The notes under the pieces: model-generated
The model's input: only the letters and a program-made list of their open reading frames with translations
Told to the model about the DNA's origin: nothing
The model's database searches: none
Part shown: positions 54,182 to 63,832 of the stretch, in pieces
Numbering within the stretch: position 1 is the stretch's first letter
How the letters are laid out: each line of letters begins with the position of its first letter
Program-made: the position numbers and the translations under genes
NCBI GenBank assembly: GCA_019308995.1
Contig: JAFDHD010000005.1
Coordinates: 1 to 64,000, forward strand
DNA length: 64,000 nt
Direction: 5' to 3'
Source of the DNA: Deltaproteobacteria bacterium
GTDB lineage: Bacteria > Desulfobacterota > Desulfarculia > Adiutricales > JAFDHD01

Positions 54182-55834
54182 TCATTTTTTTTCAAACTGT
54201 TTTTTAACTTCCTTTTTGTCCATCTTTCCGACGCTCGTCTTGGGAATCTCATTGACCAGGTAAATCCTGTCCGGAACAGACCATTTGGAGATAAGGCCCT
54301 CATTGACAAACTTGTCCAGGAAGGCCCGGAGGTCTTCTTCAGACGCCCTCGCCTTGCTTCCCAATTTCGGAACCACCACGGCGATGGGCCGTTCGCCCCA
54401 CCTCTCGTCGTTTATACCAACCACCGCCACCTCGGATACGGCCTCATGCTGGCTCATAAGACTCTCTATCTCCAGGGAAGAAATCCACTCCCCGCCGCTC
54501 TTGATGACGTCTTTTAAACGATCGGTAATCTGCACATATCCCTCCTGGTCTATAGTGGCGATATCTCCGGTATGAAGCCAGCCTCCCCTCCAAAGTTCTT
54601 CAGACTTCTGAGGCTCCTTGAAGTACCCCTGGGTCAGCCAGGGAGACCGAACCACGATCTCTCCCGCAGAACTTCCATCTCTTGGGAGAGGGTCACCCGT
54701 CTCGTCCACTACCCTCAGGTCAACCAGAGGTATAGGGAATCCCGCCTTTCTTTGGACGTCCAATCTTCGTTCTATATCCCAGTCCAGCATGAAGGGCTTC
54801 AGGAGCGCCGCCGTCAGGATCGGACAGGTCTCGGACATGCCGTATCCGGCGATGAGCTTGACCCCCCGCTCCATAGCGGCCCTGGCCAGTCCTTTGGACA
54901 GGGCCGAGCCGCCGATGTTGACCTTCCATCCGTTTAGGTCAACCTTGCTGGCCATGGGGTCAGAGAGTATCATATGCAGCAGGGTCGGGACGCAGTGGGA
55001 AAAGGTCACCTTCTCTTTTTCAATGAGTTTCAGCAGTTTCCCGGCTTCGTACAAACCGGGGTAAACCTGCTTCACACCGAGCAGGGTGGCCACATAAGGA
55101 ATCCCCCAGGCGTGAACATGAAACATCGGCGTGATGGGCATGTACACGTCCCCGGACTGGAAGCGGGGTTCCCTGAAGCAGCCCAGCATCATGCCCGCGG
55201 CCAGGGTATGGAGGACGAGCTGACGATGGCTGAAATAAACACCCTTGGGGTCCCCAGTGGTTCCAGTGGTGTAAAAAACCGTGGCCTGGGTGTCTTCCTC
55301 GAAATCGGGAAAGTCGAAAGAATCATCAGCCCGCTTCAACATCTCTTCATATTCCGCGGTGAGAGGCAGAGAGGTGGGCGGTCTTTCGGAATCATCCAGA
55401 AGCAAAATGAAAGTCTGCACCGTCTCCAGTTTGCTGGCAATCCCTTCCAGGAGAGGCAGGAAATCCTGGTGCGCCAAAACCACGGTGTCCTCGGCATGAT
55501 TCATGGTGAAGAGAATCTGCTCCGGTGACAGGCGAATATTGACGGTGTGGAGAACCGCGCCCAGCATGGGAACGGCGTAAAAACACTCTAGATAGCGGTG
55601 GGAATCCCAATCCAACACGGCCACCGTATCCCCGGGCCTCACCCCCAGGGAGGTCAAGGCGGAAGCCAGGCGATTGATCCGGGCGTAAAAGTCCCGATAG
55701 GTATGACGCACCAGCTCCCGGTAAACGATTTCCTCATCCGGAGCGTATAAAAGGGGAGTATGGAGAAGCTGCTTGATAAGTAAAGGATACGCATAGGCCG
55801 ACGGCGTGCGGGGGATAAGACGGGTGCCTTCCAT
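54182..55834 (-). CDS. Acyl-CoA ligase, medium-/long-chain (AlkK-like)
   Basis: 550 residues from ATG 55834, which follows GGAGG; TTG 55864 is in frame but overlaps the site region. AMP-binding motif FYTTGTTGDPKGV, AGYGMSETCP and TGDIATIDQEGYVQITDR are present. The stretch KDVIKSGGEWISSLEIE is typical of medium/long-chain ligases. It supplies acyl-CoA to the dehydrogenase encoded 100 bases downstream. Confidence 0.93.
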   Translation of the reverse strand: MEGTRLIPRTPSAYAYPLLIKQLLHTPLLYAPDEEIVYRELVRHTYRDFYARINRLASALTSLGVRPGDTVAVLDWDSHRYLECFYAVPMLGAVLHTVNIRLSPEQILFTMNHAEDTVVLAHQDFLPLLEGIASKLETVQTFILLLDDSERPPTSLPLTAEYEEMLKRADDSFDFPDFEEDTQATVFYTTGTTGDPKGVYFSHRQLVLHTLAAGMMLGCFREPRFQSGDVYMPITPMFHVHAWGIPYVATLLGVKQVYPGLYEAGKLLKLIEKEKVTFSHCVPTLLHMILSDPMASKVDLNGWKVNIGGSALSKGLARAAMERGVKLIAGYGMSETCPILTAALLKPFMLDWDIERRLDVQRKAGFPIPLVDLRVVDETGDPLPRDGSSAGEIVVRSPWLTQGYFKEPQKSEELWRGGWLHTGDIATIDQEGYVQITDRLKDVIKSGGEWISSLEIESLMSQHEAVSEVAVVGINDERWGERPIAVVVPKLGSKARASEEDLRAFLDKFVNEGLISKWSVPDRIYLVNEIPKTSVGKMDKKEVKKQFEKK

Positions 55835-56000
55835 TGAGACTCTAACCTCCTGCCTTAGGTCCAATCCAAGGTTGTATTTTTTCCCCGGACAGGGAATCTC
55901 GCGCCATCCTTTTTCTAAAGAATCCCTCCCCGGCTTGCCCTCAAATTTTGATCACCGTTATTGAACGTTAAGGTTACTATTTAACAGGCTTTGCTGGGTA

Positions 56001-56978
56001 TTACAAGTGGCAGGCGACCCAGTGACCGCTACCGATGTCCTTTAATTCAGGGGCTTGTCTTTGGCAGACGTCCTTGGCCTTGTGACACCTGGGGTGGAAA
56101 TTGCAGCCTTCAGGGGGATTGATAGGGCTGGGCACATCGCCGCTTAAGAGAATACGCTCCCTTTTTCGATCAGCGACCGGGTCAGGCAGGGGAATAGCGG
56201 AAAGTAAGGCCTGGGTGTATGGATGCTGCGGATTACCGTAAAGCTCGTCGCTGTTTGTAATCTCGACAAGCTTCCCCAGATACATGACCGCCACCCGCTC
56301 ACTGATATGGCGCACCACGGAAAGATCGTGAGCGATGAAGAGGTAGGTCAGGTTAAATTCTTCTCTGAGCCGTTCCAGCAGATCAATGATCTGGGCCTGA
56401 ATAGAGACATCCAGGGCCGAAACGGGTTCGTCGCATACGATCAGGCTGGGCCTGACGGCCAGGGCTCGAGCTATCCCGATGCGCTGACGCTGGCCTCCAC
56501 TGAACTCATGGGGGTACCGCTCCATCATATCAGGATCAAGCTCGACCATCCGGAATAGCTCCTGAACCTTCTCCTTGTAATCCTTGCGGTTTTCGACCAG
56601 TCCATGATGTATTAGAGGCTCCCCGACAATTTTCCCAGCGGTCATGCGAGGATTGAGTGATGCGAAGGGGTCCTGGAATATCAACTGCATATGCCGCCGT
56701 ATGGCCCTCAGCTTCTCGCCTCTGAGCTCACAAAGATCCAGGCCCTGGAATAAGACCTGGCCTGAGGTTGCTTTATTCAGTTGCAGGATACAGCGTCCGG
56801 TGGTGGTTTTGCCACATCCGCTTTCACCGACCAGCCCGAGCGTCTCTCCCTGTTTTATATAAAAGCTTATCCCATCAACGGCCTTAACTTCAGCCACTTT
56901 TTTTCGAAAAACGCCTGCAAGTACCGGGAAGTACATCTTGAGATCAATAATTTCGGTTAAGATATCATTTCGAGGCAC
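56001..56978 (-). CDS. ABC transporter ATPase, OppF/DppF type (second transporter)
   Basis: 325 residues with a GTG start at 56978. Walker [10 protein letters not shown] at 51-59, signature [15 protein letters not shown], Walker [15 protein letters not shown]. The C-terminal Cys pattern [15 protein letters not shown] is present. Last gene of the minus-strand transporter run. Confidence 0.95.
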   Translation of the reverse strand: MPRNDILTEIIDLKMYFPVLAGVFRKKVAEVKAVDGISFYIKQGETLGLVGESGCGKTTTGRCILQLNKATSGQVLFQGLDLCELRGEKLRAIRRHMQLIFQDPFASLNPRMTAGKIVGEPLIHHGLVENRKDYKEKVQELFRMVELDPDMMERYPHEFSGGQRQRIGIARALAVRPSLIVCDEPVSALDVSIQAQIIDLLERLREEFNLTYLFIAHDLSVVRHISERVAVMYLGKLVEITNSDELYGNPQHPYTQALLSAIPLPDPVADRKRERILLSGDVPSPINPPEGCNFHPRCHKAKDVCQRQAPELKDIGSGHWVACHL

Positions 56979-56997
56979 AGGGAGGTCTCCGTTTATC

Positions 56998-57996
56998 TCA
57001 ATGCGTCCTTATATCAATAAAACAGGCGCAAAAGTGATCGTCCCCAACTTTTACCAACTCAGGCTTTTCTTCCAGACATCGGTCCGCAGCATAACCGCAG
57101 CGAGGCGCAAAGGCACAACCCTTTGGCAGCGCAGCGAGATCAGGCGGCTGGCCCTTAATGGGCACCAGTTTGATACCGCGCGGCCTGTCCAGCCTGGGCA
57201 CCGAGGCCAGAAGCCCAACAGTATAAGGATGTCTGGGCTGGATATATAAGACTTCGGTCGGCGCGGTCTCTACCAGCCGTCCGGCATACATCACGTTCAC
57301 CCGGTCCACATAACGGGCAACAATCCCCAGGTTGTGGGTGATGAGGATGACCGAGGTTTCGAATTTGGACCTCAGGTCGTCTATGATTTCTAAAATCTGC
57401 GCCTGAACCGTCACATCAAGGGAAGTAGTAGGCTCGTCAGCTATGAGCAGTTCGGGGTCGCAGCTTAAGGCCATGGCGATCATGAGCCGCTGCTGCATCC
57501 CCCCGCTGAACTGGTAAGGATAGTCTGTCATCCTCCGTTTCGAATCCGGTATGCCCACAAGCTGGAGCAGTTCCAAGGCCTCCTGAGCGGCTTCATTCTT
57601 ATTCAGGCCGCGATGCAGCTTCAGGGCTTCAGAGACCTGCTTCTGAACGCTAATCACCGGATTGAGGGAGGTCGTCGGCTCCTGAAAGATCATGGCGATG
57701 CGGTTGCCTCTGATATGATGCATTTCGCTCTCGCTCACCTCAAGAAGGTCATGGCCTTTGAAGATAATTTTGCCGCCGATGATCAACCCGGGCGGGTAAG
57801 GGATGAGGCGTAAGATAGAGAGAGCGCTTACGCTTTTGCCACAGGCGCTCTCGCCCACAAGGCCGACGCTCTCCCCTTTCTTGACGTGATAGGATAGGCC
57901 GTCCACCGCTTTCACCAGACCGGCTTCGGTATAGAAATAGGTCTGCAGGCTTTTAACCTCCAGGATGTTTCCCTCTGCCGTCAATTCTCTTTCCAC
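56998..57996 (-). CDS. ABC transporter ATPase, OppD/DppD type (second transporter)
   Basis: 332 residues from GTG 57996. TTG 57984, eight bases after AGGTGG, is an alternative that fits the site better. Walker A is GESACGKS, signature [15 protein letters not shown], Walker [15 protein letters not shown]. The C-terminus has [16 protein letters not shown] 12-bp hairpin precedes it. Confidence 0.95.
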   Translation of the reverse strand: MERELTAEGNILEVKSLQTYFYTEAGLVKAVDGLSYHVKKGESVGLVGESACGKSVSALSILRLIPYPPGLIIGGKIIFKGHDLLEVSESEMHHIRGNRIAMIFQEPTTSLNPVISVQKQVSEALKLHRGLNKNEAAQEALELLQLVGIPDSKRRMTDYPYQFSGGMQQRLMIAMALSCDPELLIADEPTTSLDVTVQAQILEIIDDLRSKFETSVILITHNLGIVARYVDRVNVMYAGRLVETAPTEVLYIQPRHPYTVGLLASVPRLDRPRGIKLVPIKGQPPDLAALPKGCAFAPRCGYAADRCLEEKPELVKVGDDHFCACFIDIRTH

Positions 57997-58012
57997 CTAT
58001 TAGAATAAGGAG

Positions 58013-58061
58013 CACAGGGGTTTAGGCGCCTGGCTGTCAACTGGCAGATTAAACCCCTGTG
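58013..58061 (-). repeat. Strong intercistronic hairpin after the binding-protein gene
   Basis: CACAGGGGTTTA (58013-58024) and TAAACCCCTGTG (58050-58061) form a perfect 12-bp stem with 25 enclosed bases. No T-run follows. It lies between the highly needed binding-protein cistron and the ATPases, a place where such hairpins usually protect the upstream mRNA and lower downstream expression. Confidence 0.7.
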
Positions 58062-58109
58062 TTTGTCAGGCCTGTCTTAAAGTAATTTTCTGTTATGCCT
58101 TTTATCTTT

Positions 58110-59822
58110 TTACTTGGACTTGGTTGTCCAAATACGGCCGAACACCGGACCCGGGCTAAAGAAGCCGATACAGTTTTCACCATGGAAGCCGCCGATATAC
58201 GGCTGCCAGTAGTTGTAAACGTACGGGGCCGGAGAGCTGAACCTGGGGACCAGGCTTAAGGCGTATACATTTGCTTTTTTCAGCTGCCGGTTCATCTCAT
58301 TAACATCATGTATTTGCCTGACGGTATCGTACAGTTCGGTCAGCTTGGCATCATTGATTTTCCCTGGGTTCCAGAATTCTCCAGGCGTCTGTTTCCGCAT
58401 GGCCACCAGGGGACCTGAGCCGCCGTCTGAGACTCCGATCATGCCTTCAAATTTCTTGGTGGCCATAATACTGTAAATCTGATTCGGTTCAACCACCCTC
58501 ATTTTAACCTTGACCCCGATCTGGGACCAGTAGGCCACGAGCATCTGGGCTATGTCATCATAGGTTTGGGGGTAGACCAGGTTAGTCTGGAAACCCTTGG
58601 GATAGCCGGCCTGGGCCAGAAGCTTCTTGGCCTTTTCCGGGTTGTATACATAATTCTCCTTGACGTCCGGTGGAAGCTTGTCCCAGGGGGTATAAAGCGC
58701 CTTCGGCCAGAAAGCCAGGAACGGATAACTGAATTTTGCATACTTGCCACCGTATAAAGACTTGCCGATGGCATCGCGATCCACGCCCATATTCAGGGCC
58801 TTGCGCACCCTGATATCTTTAAGGACCTCGTTATTCATCTCAAAATGAACCTGAAAAGAATCCGGGACAATGACACCTAATTTATTCAGCTCGGGGTTTG
58901 TCTTGTCCAGGCTTTCGGCGTTGTCCCACCTTACTGAATAGAGTATATCAATTTTACCTGCCCGCATAGCTGCTATCCTGGTGGCGCGATCGCGAATGAT
59001 GGGCAGCTTGATCTTGTCGGCAAAAGGTAATTTGTATTCCTTTCCGCCAAGCTTGACCGTCCCCCAGTAGTCAGGGTTCCGGGCGTAAGTAACGGAACTG
59101 CCGCGGACATATTTTTCCACTAGGAAAGGTCCTGTGCCGCAAGCATTCTTCCAGTTATCAGCGCCTGCTTCCACCATTTCGCGGGGGTATATTCCAATAT
59201 AGGCTCCATATCCGAGCAGATAGCGCCATTCACCGATGAATTTGTTCAGCTTAAAAACTACCGTGTATTTGTCAGGGGCGGTCACGGAATCCAGGCAGGC
59301 AAAACGTTTCTTGGCCACCCGGGGGCTTTTTAAAAGCCGATTCCAACTATAGACCACGTCATCAGCCACAAACTCCCGGCCGTTAACCGGCGGCTTATTC
59401 TGAAACTTGATCCCTTTGCGCAGTTTAAAGACCAGAGTCAGGGGATCGGTCCACTCCCAGCTTTCAGCCAGACATCCCTTTAAGACATGGGGGGGATACC
59501 ATTCCGTTTGGGTAAAATCCCATTCATTGGTACCCATCGGGCCTTTGGCCCAGTCACCGTACATCAATTTTTCAGCAAAAAATGAGGTGAACTGATCAAC
59601 GTTGTAATTCGCCATCCCTGGATCAAAGCCCTTAGGGTCGTAAGCTATTAAATAATTTCCAGCGATAATAGTTCCGCCATATTTCGGCTCCACCTTGGCA
59701 GCGTTGGCCTGACCGGTGATATTAACCACACCGGTATAACTCAGGAAACCAATTGCAGCCAGCAAGATCAAGGCTGCACCAAGGCTGAAGCCGACCTTTT
59801 TGATAGTGCTTCGCTTCATCAT
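58110..59822 (-). CDS. ABC transporter family 5 solute-binding protein (second transporter)
   Basis: 570 residues, starting at ATG 59822 with AAGGAG upstream. The signal segment LGAALILLAAIGFLSYTG is followed by the mature SBP_bac_5 fold (RVRKALNMGVDRD, LVFKLRKGIKFQNKPP, GTGPFLVEKY). It is closely related in plan to the partial protein at the window start. The peptide-binding fold also serves other solutes. Confidence 0.93.
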   Translation of the reverse strand: MMKRSTIKKVGFSLGAALILLAAIGFLSYTGVVNITGQANAAKVEPKYGGTIIAGNYLIAYDPKGFDPGMANYNVDQFTSFFAEKLMYGDWAKGPMGTNEWDFTQTEWYPPHVLKGCLAESWEWTDPLTLVFKLRKGIKFQNKPPVNGREFVADDVVYSWNRLLKSPRVAKKRFACLDSVTAPDKYTVVFKLNKFIGEWRYLLGYGAYIGIYPREMVEAGADNWKNACGTGPFLVEKYVRGSSVTYARNPDYWGTVKLGGKEYKLPFADKIKLPIIRDRATRIAAMRAGKIDILYSVRWDNAESLDKTNPELNKLGVIVPDSFQVHFEMNNEVLKDIRVRKALNMGVDRDAIGKSLYGGKYAKFSYPFLAFWPKALYTPWDKLPPDVKENYVYNPEKAKKLLAQAGYPKGFQTNLVYPQTYDDIAQMLVAYWSQIGVKVKMRVVEPNQIYSIMATKKFEGMIGVSDGGSGPLVAMRKQTPGEFWNPGKINDAKLTELYDTVRQIHDVNEMNRQLKKANVYALSLVPRFSSPAPYVYNYWQPYIGGFHGENCIGFFSPGPVFGRIWTTKSK

Positions 59823-59997
59823 TCGATTCTCCTTAGGATTAGATGGTTGGACCCAGGCTGTCTTGATACGGCAGCCACTTTCTGAACATAATGTCTATTT
59901 TAATTCACGCTTGAAAATTTTCACCCCCTTTTTTACCGGCCGACGACATGAGGCTGTGAAGGGTGCAGGAGGTTCTACTAGGCCTCTTTAATATCCT

Positions 59998-60960
59998 TCA
60001 CGACCTCAATATTGCCTTGCTCAAGGCCTTCCTGGCCTTGACTATACTATAGCTTCCCAGCCCCCCTCTTAACCTTGGATCCAATATGTCCCTGACAGCA
60101 TCTCCGAGCATATTGACGCTATACACTACGATGCAGAGGGCCAGGCCAGGCCAGATGGCCATCCAGGGGGCCTTGAACATATAATCACGTCCGGCGCCGC
60201 TCAGCATACCGCCCCAACTGGGCGCTGGGGGAGGAATGCCCAGGCCGAGGAAGCTCAGGCCGGACTCGGCCAGGATCATAGCCGGCACCCGTGTCGTAAA
60301 CAGGATGATAATAGGCGCCATGATGTTGGGCAGGATATGCATGGTCAGGATTTTCCTTTGGGGACAACCAATTGCCTCAGCAGCATCCACGTACATATTT
60401 TCTCTAATGCCTATGACCGCGCCGCGAACGATTCTCGACCCGCCAACGCCGTATAACAATCCTAAGCAAATGATAACCTGCCACAAGCCTGGTCCGACAA
60501 TGGAAGCGACCGCAATGAGGAAGACCAAGCCTGGGAAGCACATAAAGGCATCTACAAACCGCTGGATAAGGAGGTCGAATTTGCCGCCAATATATCCGGT
60601 TAGAATCCCTACCAATACAGAAACAGCCGTAGCCAGGGTACTGGCCACCAGACCAACAATGATCGAGATTCGAGCGCCGAATATGATGCGGCTGAGCATG
60701 TCTCGTCCCAGGTTATCCGTGCCCAGTAAATATTTGGCTGAAGGCGGGCTGAGGAAGTCAATGGGGTGAATCTCATTCATGCCATAAGGAGCCAGGAAAT
60801 TGGCAAAAATACCCACGAAAAGCATGATCAGAGTTACAATCGCGCCGGCGGTACCCAGGGGCTTTTCCTTGACCAGCCTGATCACGAAATCAGCCAGTGA
60901 GGAGCGCCTTTTTGAGGGTTCTCCAGGTCTGCCTATTACGTCTGTAGTGCTTTCACTCAT
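59998..60960 (-). CDS. ABC transporter permease, DppC/OppC type (second transporter)
   Basis: 320 residues. The hallmark LLGTDNLGRDMLSRIIFGAR follows the first helix, and the BPD_transp_1 domain ends with ILDPRLRGG. It starts 15 bases after the DppB-like gene. Confidence 0.94.
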   Translation of the reverse strand: MSESTTDVIGRPGEPSKRRSSLADFVIRLVKEKPLGTAGAIVTLIMLFVGIFANFLAPYGMNEIHPIDFLSPPSAKYLLGTDNLGRDMLSRIIFGARISIIVGLVASTLATAVSVLVGILTGYIGGKFDLLIQRFVDAFMCFPGLVFLIAVASIVGPGLWQVIICLGLLYGVGGSRIVRGAVIGIRENMYVDAAEAIGCPQRKILTMHILPNIMAPIIILFTTRVPAMILAESGLSFLGLGIPPPAPSWGGMLSGAGRDYMFKAPWMAIWPGLALCIVVYSVNMLGDAVRDILDPRLRGGLGSYSIVKARKALSKAILRS

Positions 60961-60975
60961 TTTTAAACCTTACCT

Positions 60976-61929
60976 CTAATCAAAACGCACCCTAGGATCT
61001 AAAAAGCCATAGATAAGGTCAATAAAAAGATTTATAACCAAGATGCCGCAGGCAATCAACAAGACGAGCCCGGAAACAATGCTGTAATCCCTGGTAAAGG
61101 CCGATTCAATCAGAAGCCGACCGATTCCAGGCAGGTTAAAGATCTGCTCTAAAATGACCGCGCCTTCCACGACGATAGGCATCCAGAGGCCGACGATGGT
61201 CACCACCGGGATGAGGGCGTTTTTCAAGGCATGCTTCCTGATGACCGTTTTTTCCTCCAGGCCTTTTGCCCAGGCTGTTCGGATGTAATCCTGCCTCAGG
61301 ACCTCCAGCATCATGGTGCGCATCATTCTCATGGTCACGCCGGACATGGCCATGCCCAAAATGATGGCTGGAACGATGACCTGCTTGAAATTTCCTATGG
61401 GGTCCTCGGTCAAGGAGATATATATCATCGGCGGCGACCACTTCCACCAGAGGGCCGGAAAGACCACAACCATGGTTCCGACCCAGAAGCCGGGCAGGGC
61501 GATCAGGAGGATGGCAAAGCTGCGGGCGATATAGTCGCCCACCGTATCCTGCCGCATGGCGGAATAAACCCCTATGGGAATGGATATGATCAACCCCACG
61601 ATGAGGGACAGGACACCAAGTTCAAGTGTGACTGGAATTCGAGCCAGTATCTCCTGAGTCACAGGCACGTTTTTCCATAAAGATTTCCCAAGACTGCCTT
61701 GCGAAATAATCTGCCAGACCCAGCGCACATACTGCGTATAGATCGGTTTGTCCAACCCCAAGGCATGCTGGATCGCATCCCTGTCCATCTGGGTTGTAAA
61801 CTCCATATCACTGACCATCAGGTCAATGATGCTGCCAGGCACGAGACGAACCACAAAAAACACGATCAAGGTCGTCACGATCAGGGTGGGGATCATGAGC
61901 AGTAATCTTCTAATGAGATACGCCTGCAT
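60976..61929 (-). CDS. ABC transporter permease, DppB/OppB type (second transporter)
   Basis: 317 residues with the first helix YLIRRLLLMIPTLIVTTLIV and the ATPase-contact region RQDYIRTAWAKGLEEK. It is the first transporter gene after the aminotransferase gene on the minus strand. Confidence 0.94.
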   Translation of the reverse strand: MQAYLIRRLLLMIPTLIVTTLIVFFVVRLVPGSIIDLMVSDMEFTTQMDRDAIQHALGLDKPIYTQYVRWVWQIISQGSLGKSLWKNVPVTQEILARIPVTLELGVLSLIVGLIISIPIGVYSAMRQDTVGDYIARSFAILLIALPGFWVGTMVVVFPALWWKWSPPMIYISLTEDPIGNFKQVIVPAIILGMAMSGVTMRMMRTMMLEVLRQDYIRTAWAKGLEEKTVIRKHALKNALIPVVTIVGLWMPIVVEGAVILEQIFNLPGIGRLLIESAFTRDYSIVSGLVLLIACGILVINLFIDLIYGFLDPRVRFD

Positions 61930-61938
61930 GTTGTTTCC

Positions 61939-62010
61939 CTACACTGCGCCCTTGGCTCGAATTACCCGCTTTTCAAGCGCTTGAATCTCCTGTTCAAGAT
62001 TAGAACTCAT
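61939..62010 (-). CDS. Possible 23-residue leader peptide
   Basis: ATG 62010 to TAG 61941-61939 encodes a peptide with heptad-like spacing (LEQEIQALEKRVIRA). The site before it is weak (GGAG with two bases spacing). It ends 9 bases before the DppB-like start. It could be a translated leader that couples the aminotransferase to the permease, or chance. Confidence 0.25.
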   Translation of the reverse strand: MSSNLEQEIQALEKRVIRAKGAV

Positions 62011-62061
62011 GGCTCCACCCCTTGCGATTTATTTGGCCGTTCTTCGGTCTTATCCCCCAGC

Positions 62062-63438
62062 TTAAACCCCCATTTCCTCTTCAAGTTCAGTTAAGGTGGT
62101 GTCAAGGCGATCCAGCATATCATCTACCTGCTCGCTGGTGATACAGATGGGTGGAAACACAAAGATAGGCAAGCCGCGTTTATGGGCGGCCGGTCGACGA
62201 GGACCATATAAAGTGGAATATAAAACAAGGCCATTTTTTAATGCAAGGGTCTGTAGTTTGCGCTCTGCCTCCGCACCTTGAGGAAAGAATTCCATGGTCT
62301 CTTTATTCATGACCAGCTCAAGAGGCATTAACATCCCGATGCCCCGTTTTCCTGCAATGATGGGATGCTTCAGCAGCCGCTCCGCTTGTGAGTGCAAGTA
62401 CGACCCGACTTCGGCACTATTTTCGATTAAACCATCTTCCTCTATGATATCAATAACAGCTTTAGCGGCGGCACATGCTATCGGATGTCCCTGATTGGTA
62501 AAGCCGTGCACAAAGGCAGCGCCTTTGGCAAACGGCTCATTAACCTTATCACTAGCGATCGCCGCCCCCATGGGCGCGTACAGGCTGGACATCCCCTTTC
62601 CGGTGATCATAATATCGGGTTTTACATCAAAGTGCTCCATACCAAACCACTTGCCGGTTCGGCCAAAGCCCGTCACAACTTCATCAGCGATGAAAAGTAT
62701 ATTGTACTTGTCACAGATCTCCCTTACCTTCTGCCAATATTCCTTGGGAGCCACAAACCCGTAATCCTCCCCTGCGCTTACCGGTGTTGCCATGAAGGCC
62801 GCCACGTGCCGTTCCCCGGCATAATGGATCGCTTCCTCCAGTTCATAATTGCAAAACTCCGCGTATTCTTCGGTACTCATACCTGCAGGGGGACGAGAGC
62901 TAGGCTGATGAATATGCGGCCAGGGATGCATATAAGGCACAAACTTGGTCTGGGATCCAGGACCACCGGCTGCTGAAAGCGCCCCCAGCGTCATGCCATG
63001 ATAGCTTTCGTGGCAGGTTATAATTTTGTATTTTTGATCATTCCCCGTTTCAACGTGATACTGGCGAGCCAGTTTAATAGCCGTCTCAATCGCCAAAGAT
63101 CCACCCGAGACAGGAAAGACGGTATTCAAATCCCATGGTGTAATTTGGCTAATTCTCTCGCATAGCTCCGCCCGAGGCTGGCTGGAAAGCATCGGATGAC
63201 AGTACTCGAACTTTTCCAATTGCTTGTTTATAGCCTCGCGAATTCTCCTGTCACCGTGACCCAGATTTATAGCGATTGGCCCTCCAGATACATCAATGAA
63301 ACGATTCCCCTCGTTATCATAGAGATATATCCCCTCAGCTCTATCCAAAATTGGTTTATACGGATGATAGCCAAGCATTTTACTCCACATGCCTTCCATT
63401 TTTCTTGGTCCAAATTTTTCTTCAATTTCCGGTGTCAT
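62062..63438 (-). CDS. Class III aminotransferase (PLP-dependent)
   Basis: 458 residues. The PLP lysine is in TGKGMSSLYAPMGA, with the aspartate loop LFIADEVVTGFGRTGKWFG before it. GSLAIETAIKLARQYH and YHGMTLGALSAAGG are further fold markers. Members act on omega-amino acids, taurine, polyamines or 2-oxo acids. Its position at the head of the transporter operon, downstream of alanine dehydrogenase, suggests it works on a substrate the transporter brings in with pyruvate/alanine as amino carrier. ATG 63438 follows AAGGAGG. Confidence 0.9.
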   Translation of the reverse strand: MTPEIEEKFGPRKMEGMWSKMLGYHPYKPILDRAEGIYLYDNEGNRFIDVSGGPIAINLGHGDRRIREAINKQLEKFEYCHPMLSSQPRAELCERISQITPWDLNTVFPVSGGSLAIETAIKLARQYHVETGNDQKYKIITCHESYHGMTLGALSAAGGPGSQTKFVPYMHPWPHIHQPSSRPPAGMSTEEYAEFCNYELEEAIHYAGERHVAAFMATPVSAGEDYGFVAPKEYWQKVREICDKYNILFIADEVVTGFGRTGKWFGMEHFDVKPDIMITGKGMSSLYAPMGAAIASDKVNEPFAKGAAFVHGFTNQGHPIACAAAKAVIDIIEEDGLIENSAEVGSYLHSQAERLLKHPIIAGKRGIGMLMPLELVMNKETMEFFPQGAEAERKLQTLALKNGLVLYSTLYGPRRPAAHKRGLPIFVFPPICITSEQVDDMLDRLDTTLTELEEEMGV

Positions 63439-63832
63439 AACAACCTCCTTAGATTTCTGACTTGTGGTTAATGTTTTAACAGAAAAAACACCGATCCCTT
63501 AGCTTATATCTCCCCTTAGCTAGTTGGGAATGAATCAGCGGCCATCCTGTCAACCCTTTTAACAATCTGAAAAAAAACATGCTTTCTAATAAGTACTGTA
63601 CTGCACCCGACCTCCTTGAACAACTTCTTCTCACGTTAGTGCAATTTCGTGGTCAAAGAAACCGGGAGCAACTCACCTTTACAACCTCCTTCATGAAAAC
63701 TTGGTTAAACAATTAAGAACTTATTTGAATCAGTCTGTTGTCAAAGAGTAATTTTAGTGCAACTTTCGTGGTGAATTCCCTTAAAAAAAATCACCCATGC
63801 CCGGCGGCCGGAAGCAGAGACACTTCTGCGCC
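63439..63832 (-). promoter_or_regulatory. Leader between alanine dehydrogenase and aminotransferase genes, with a direct repeat
   Basis: 394 bases. TTAGTGCAATTTCGTGGT at 63636-63653 recurs as TTAGTGCAACTTTCGTGGT at 63754-63772 with a one-base insertion, both followed by similar (T)CAAAGA-like sequence. Start-to-start distance is 118 bases, about 11 helical turns. The pair would suit cooperative regulator binding. No RNA gene recognised. Confidence 0.45.
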
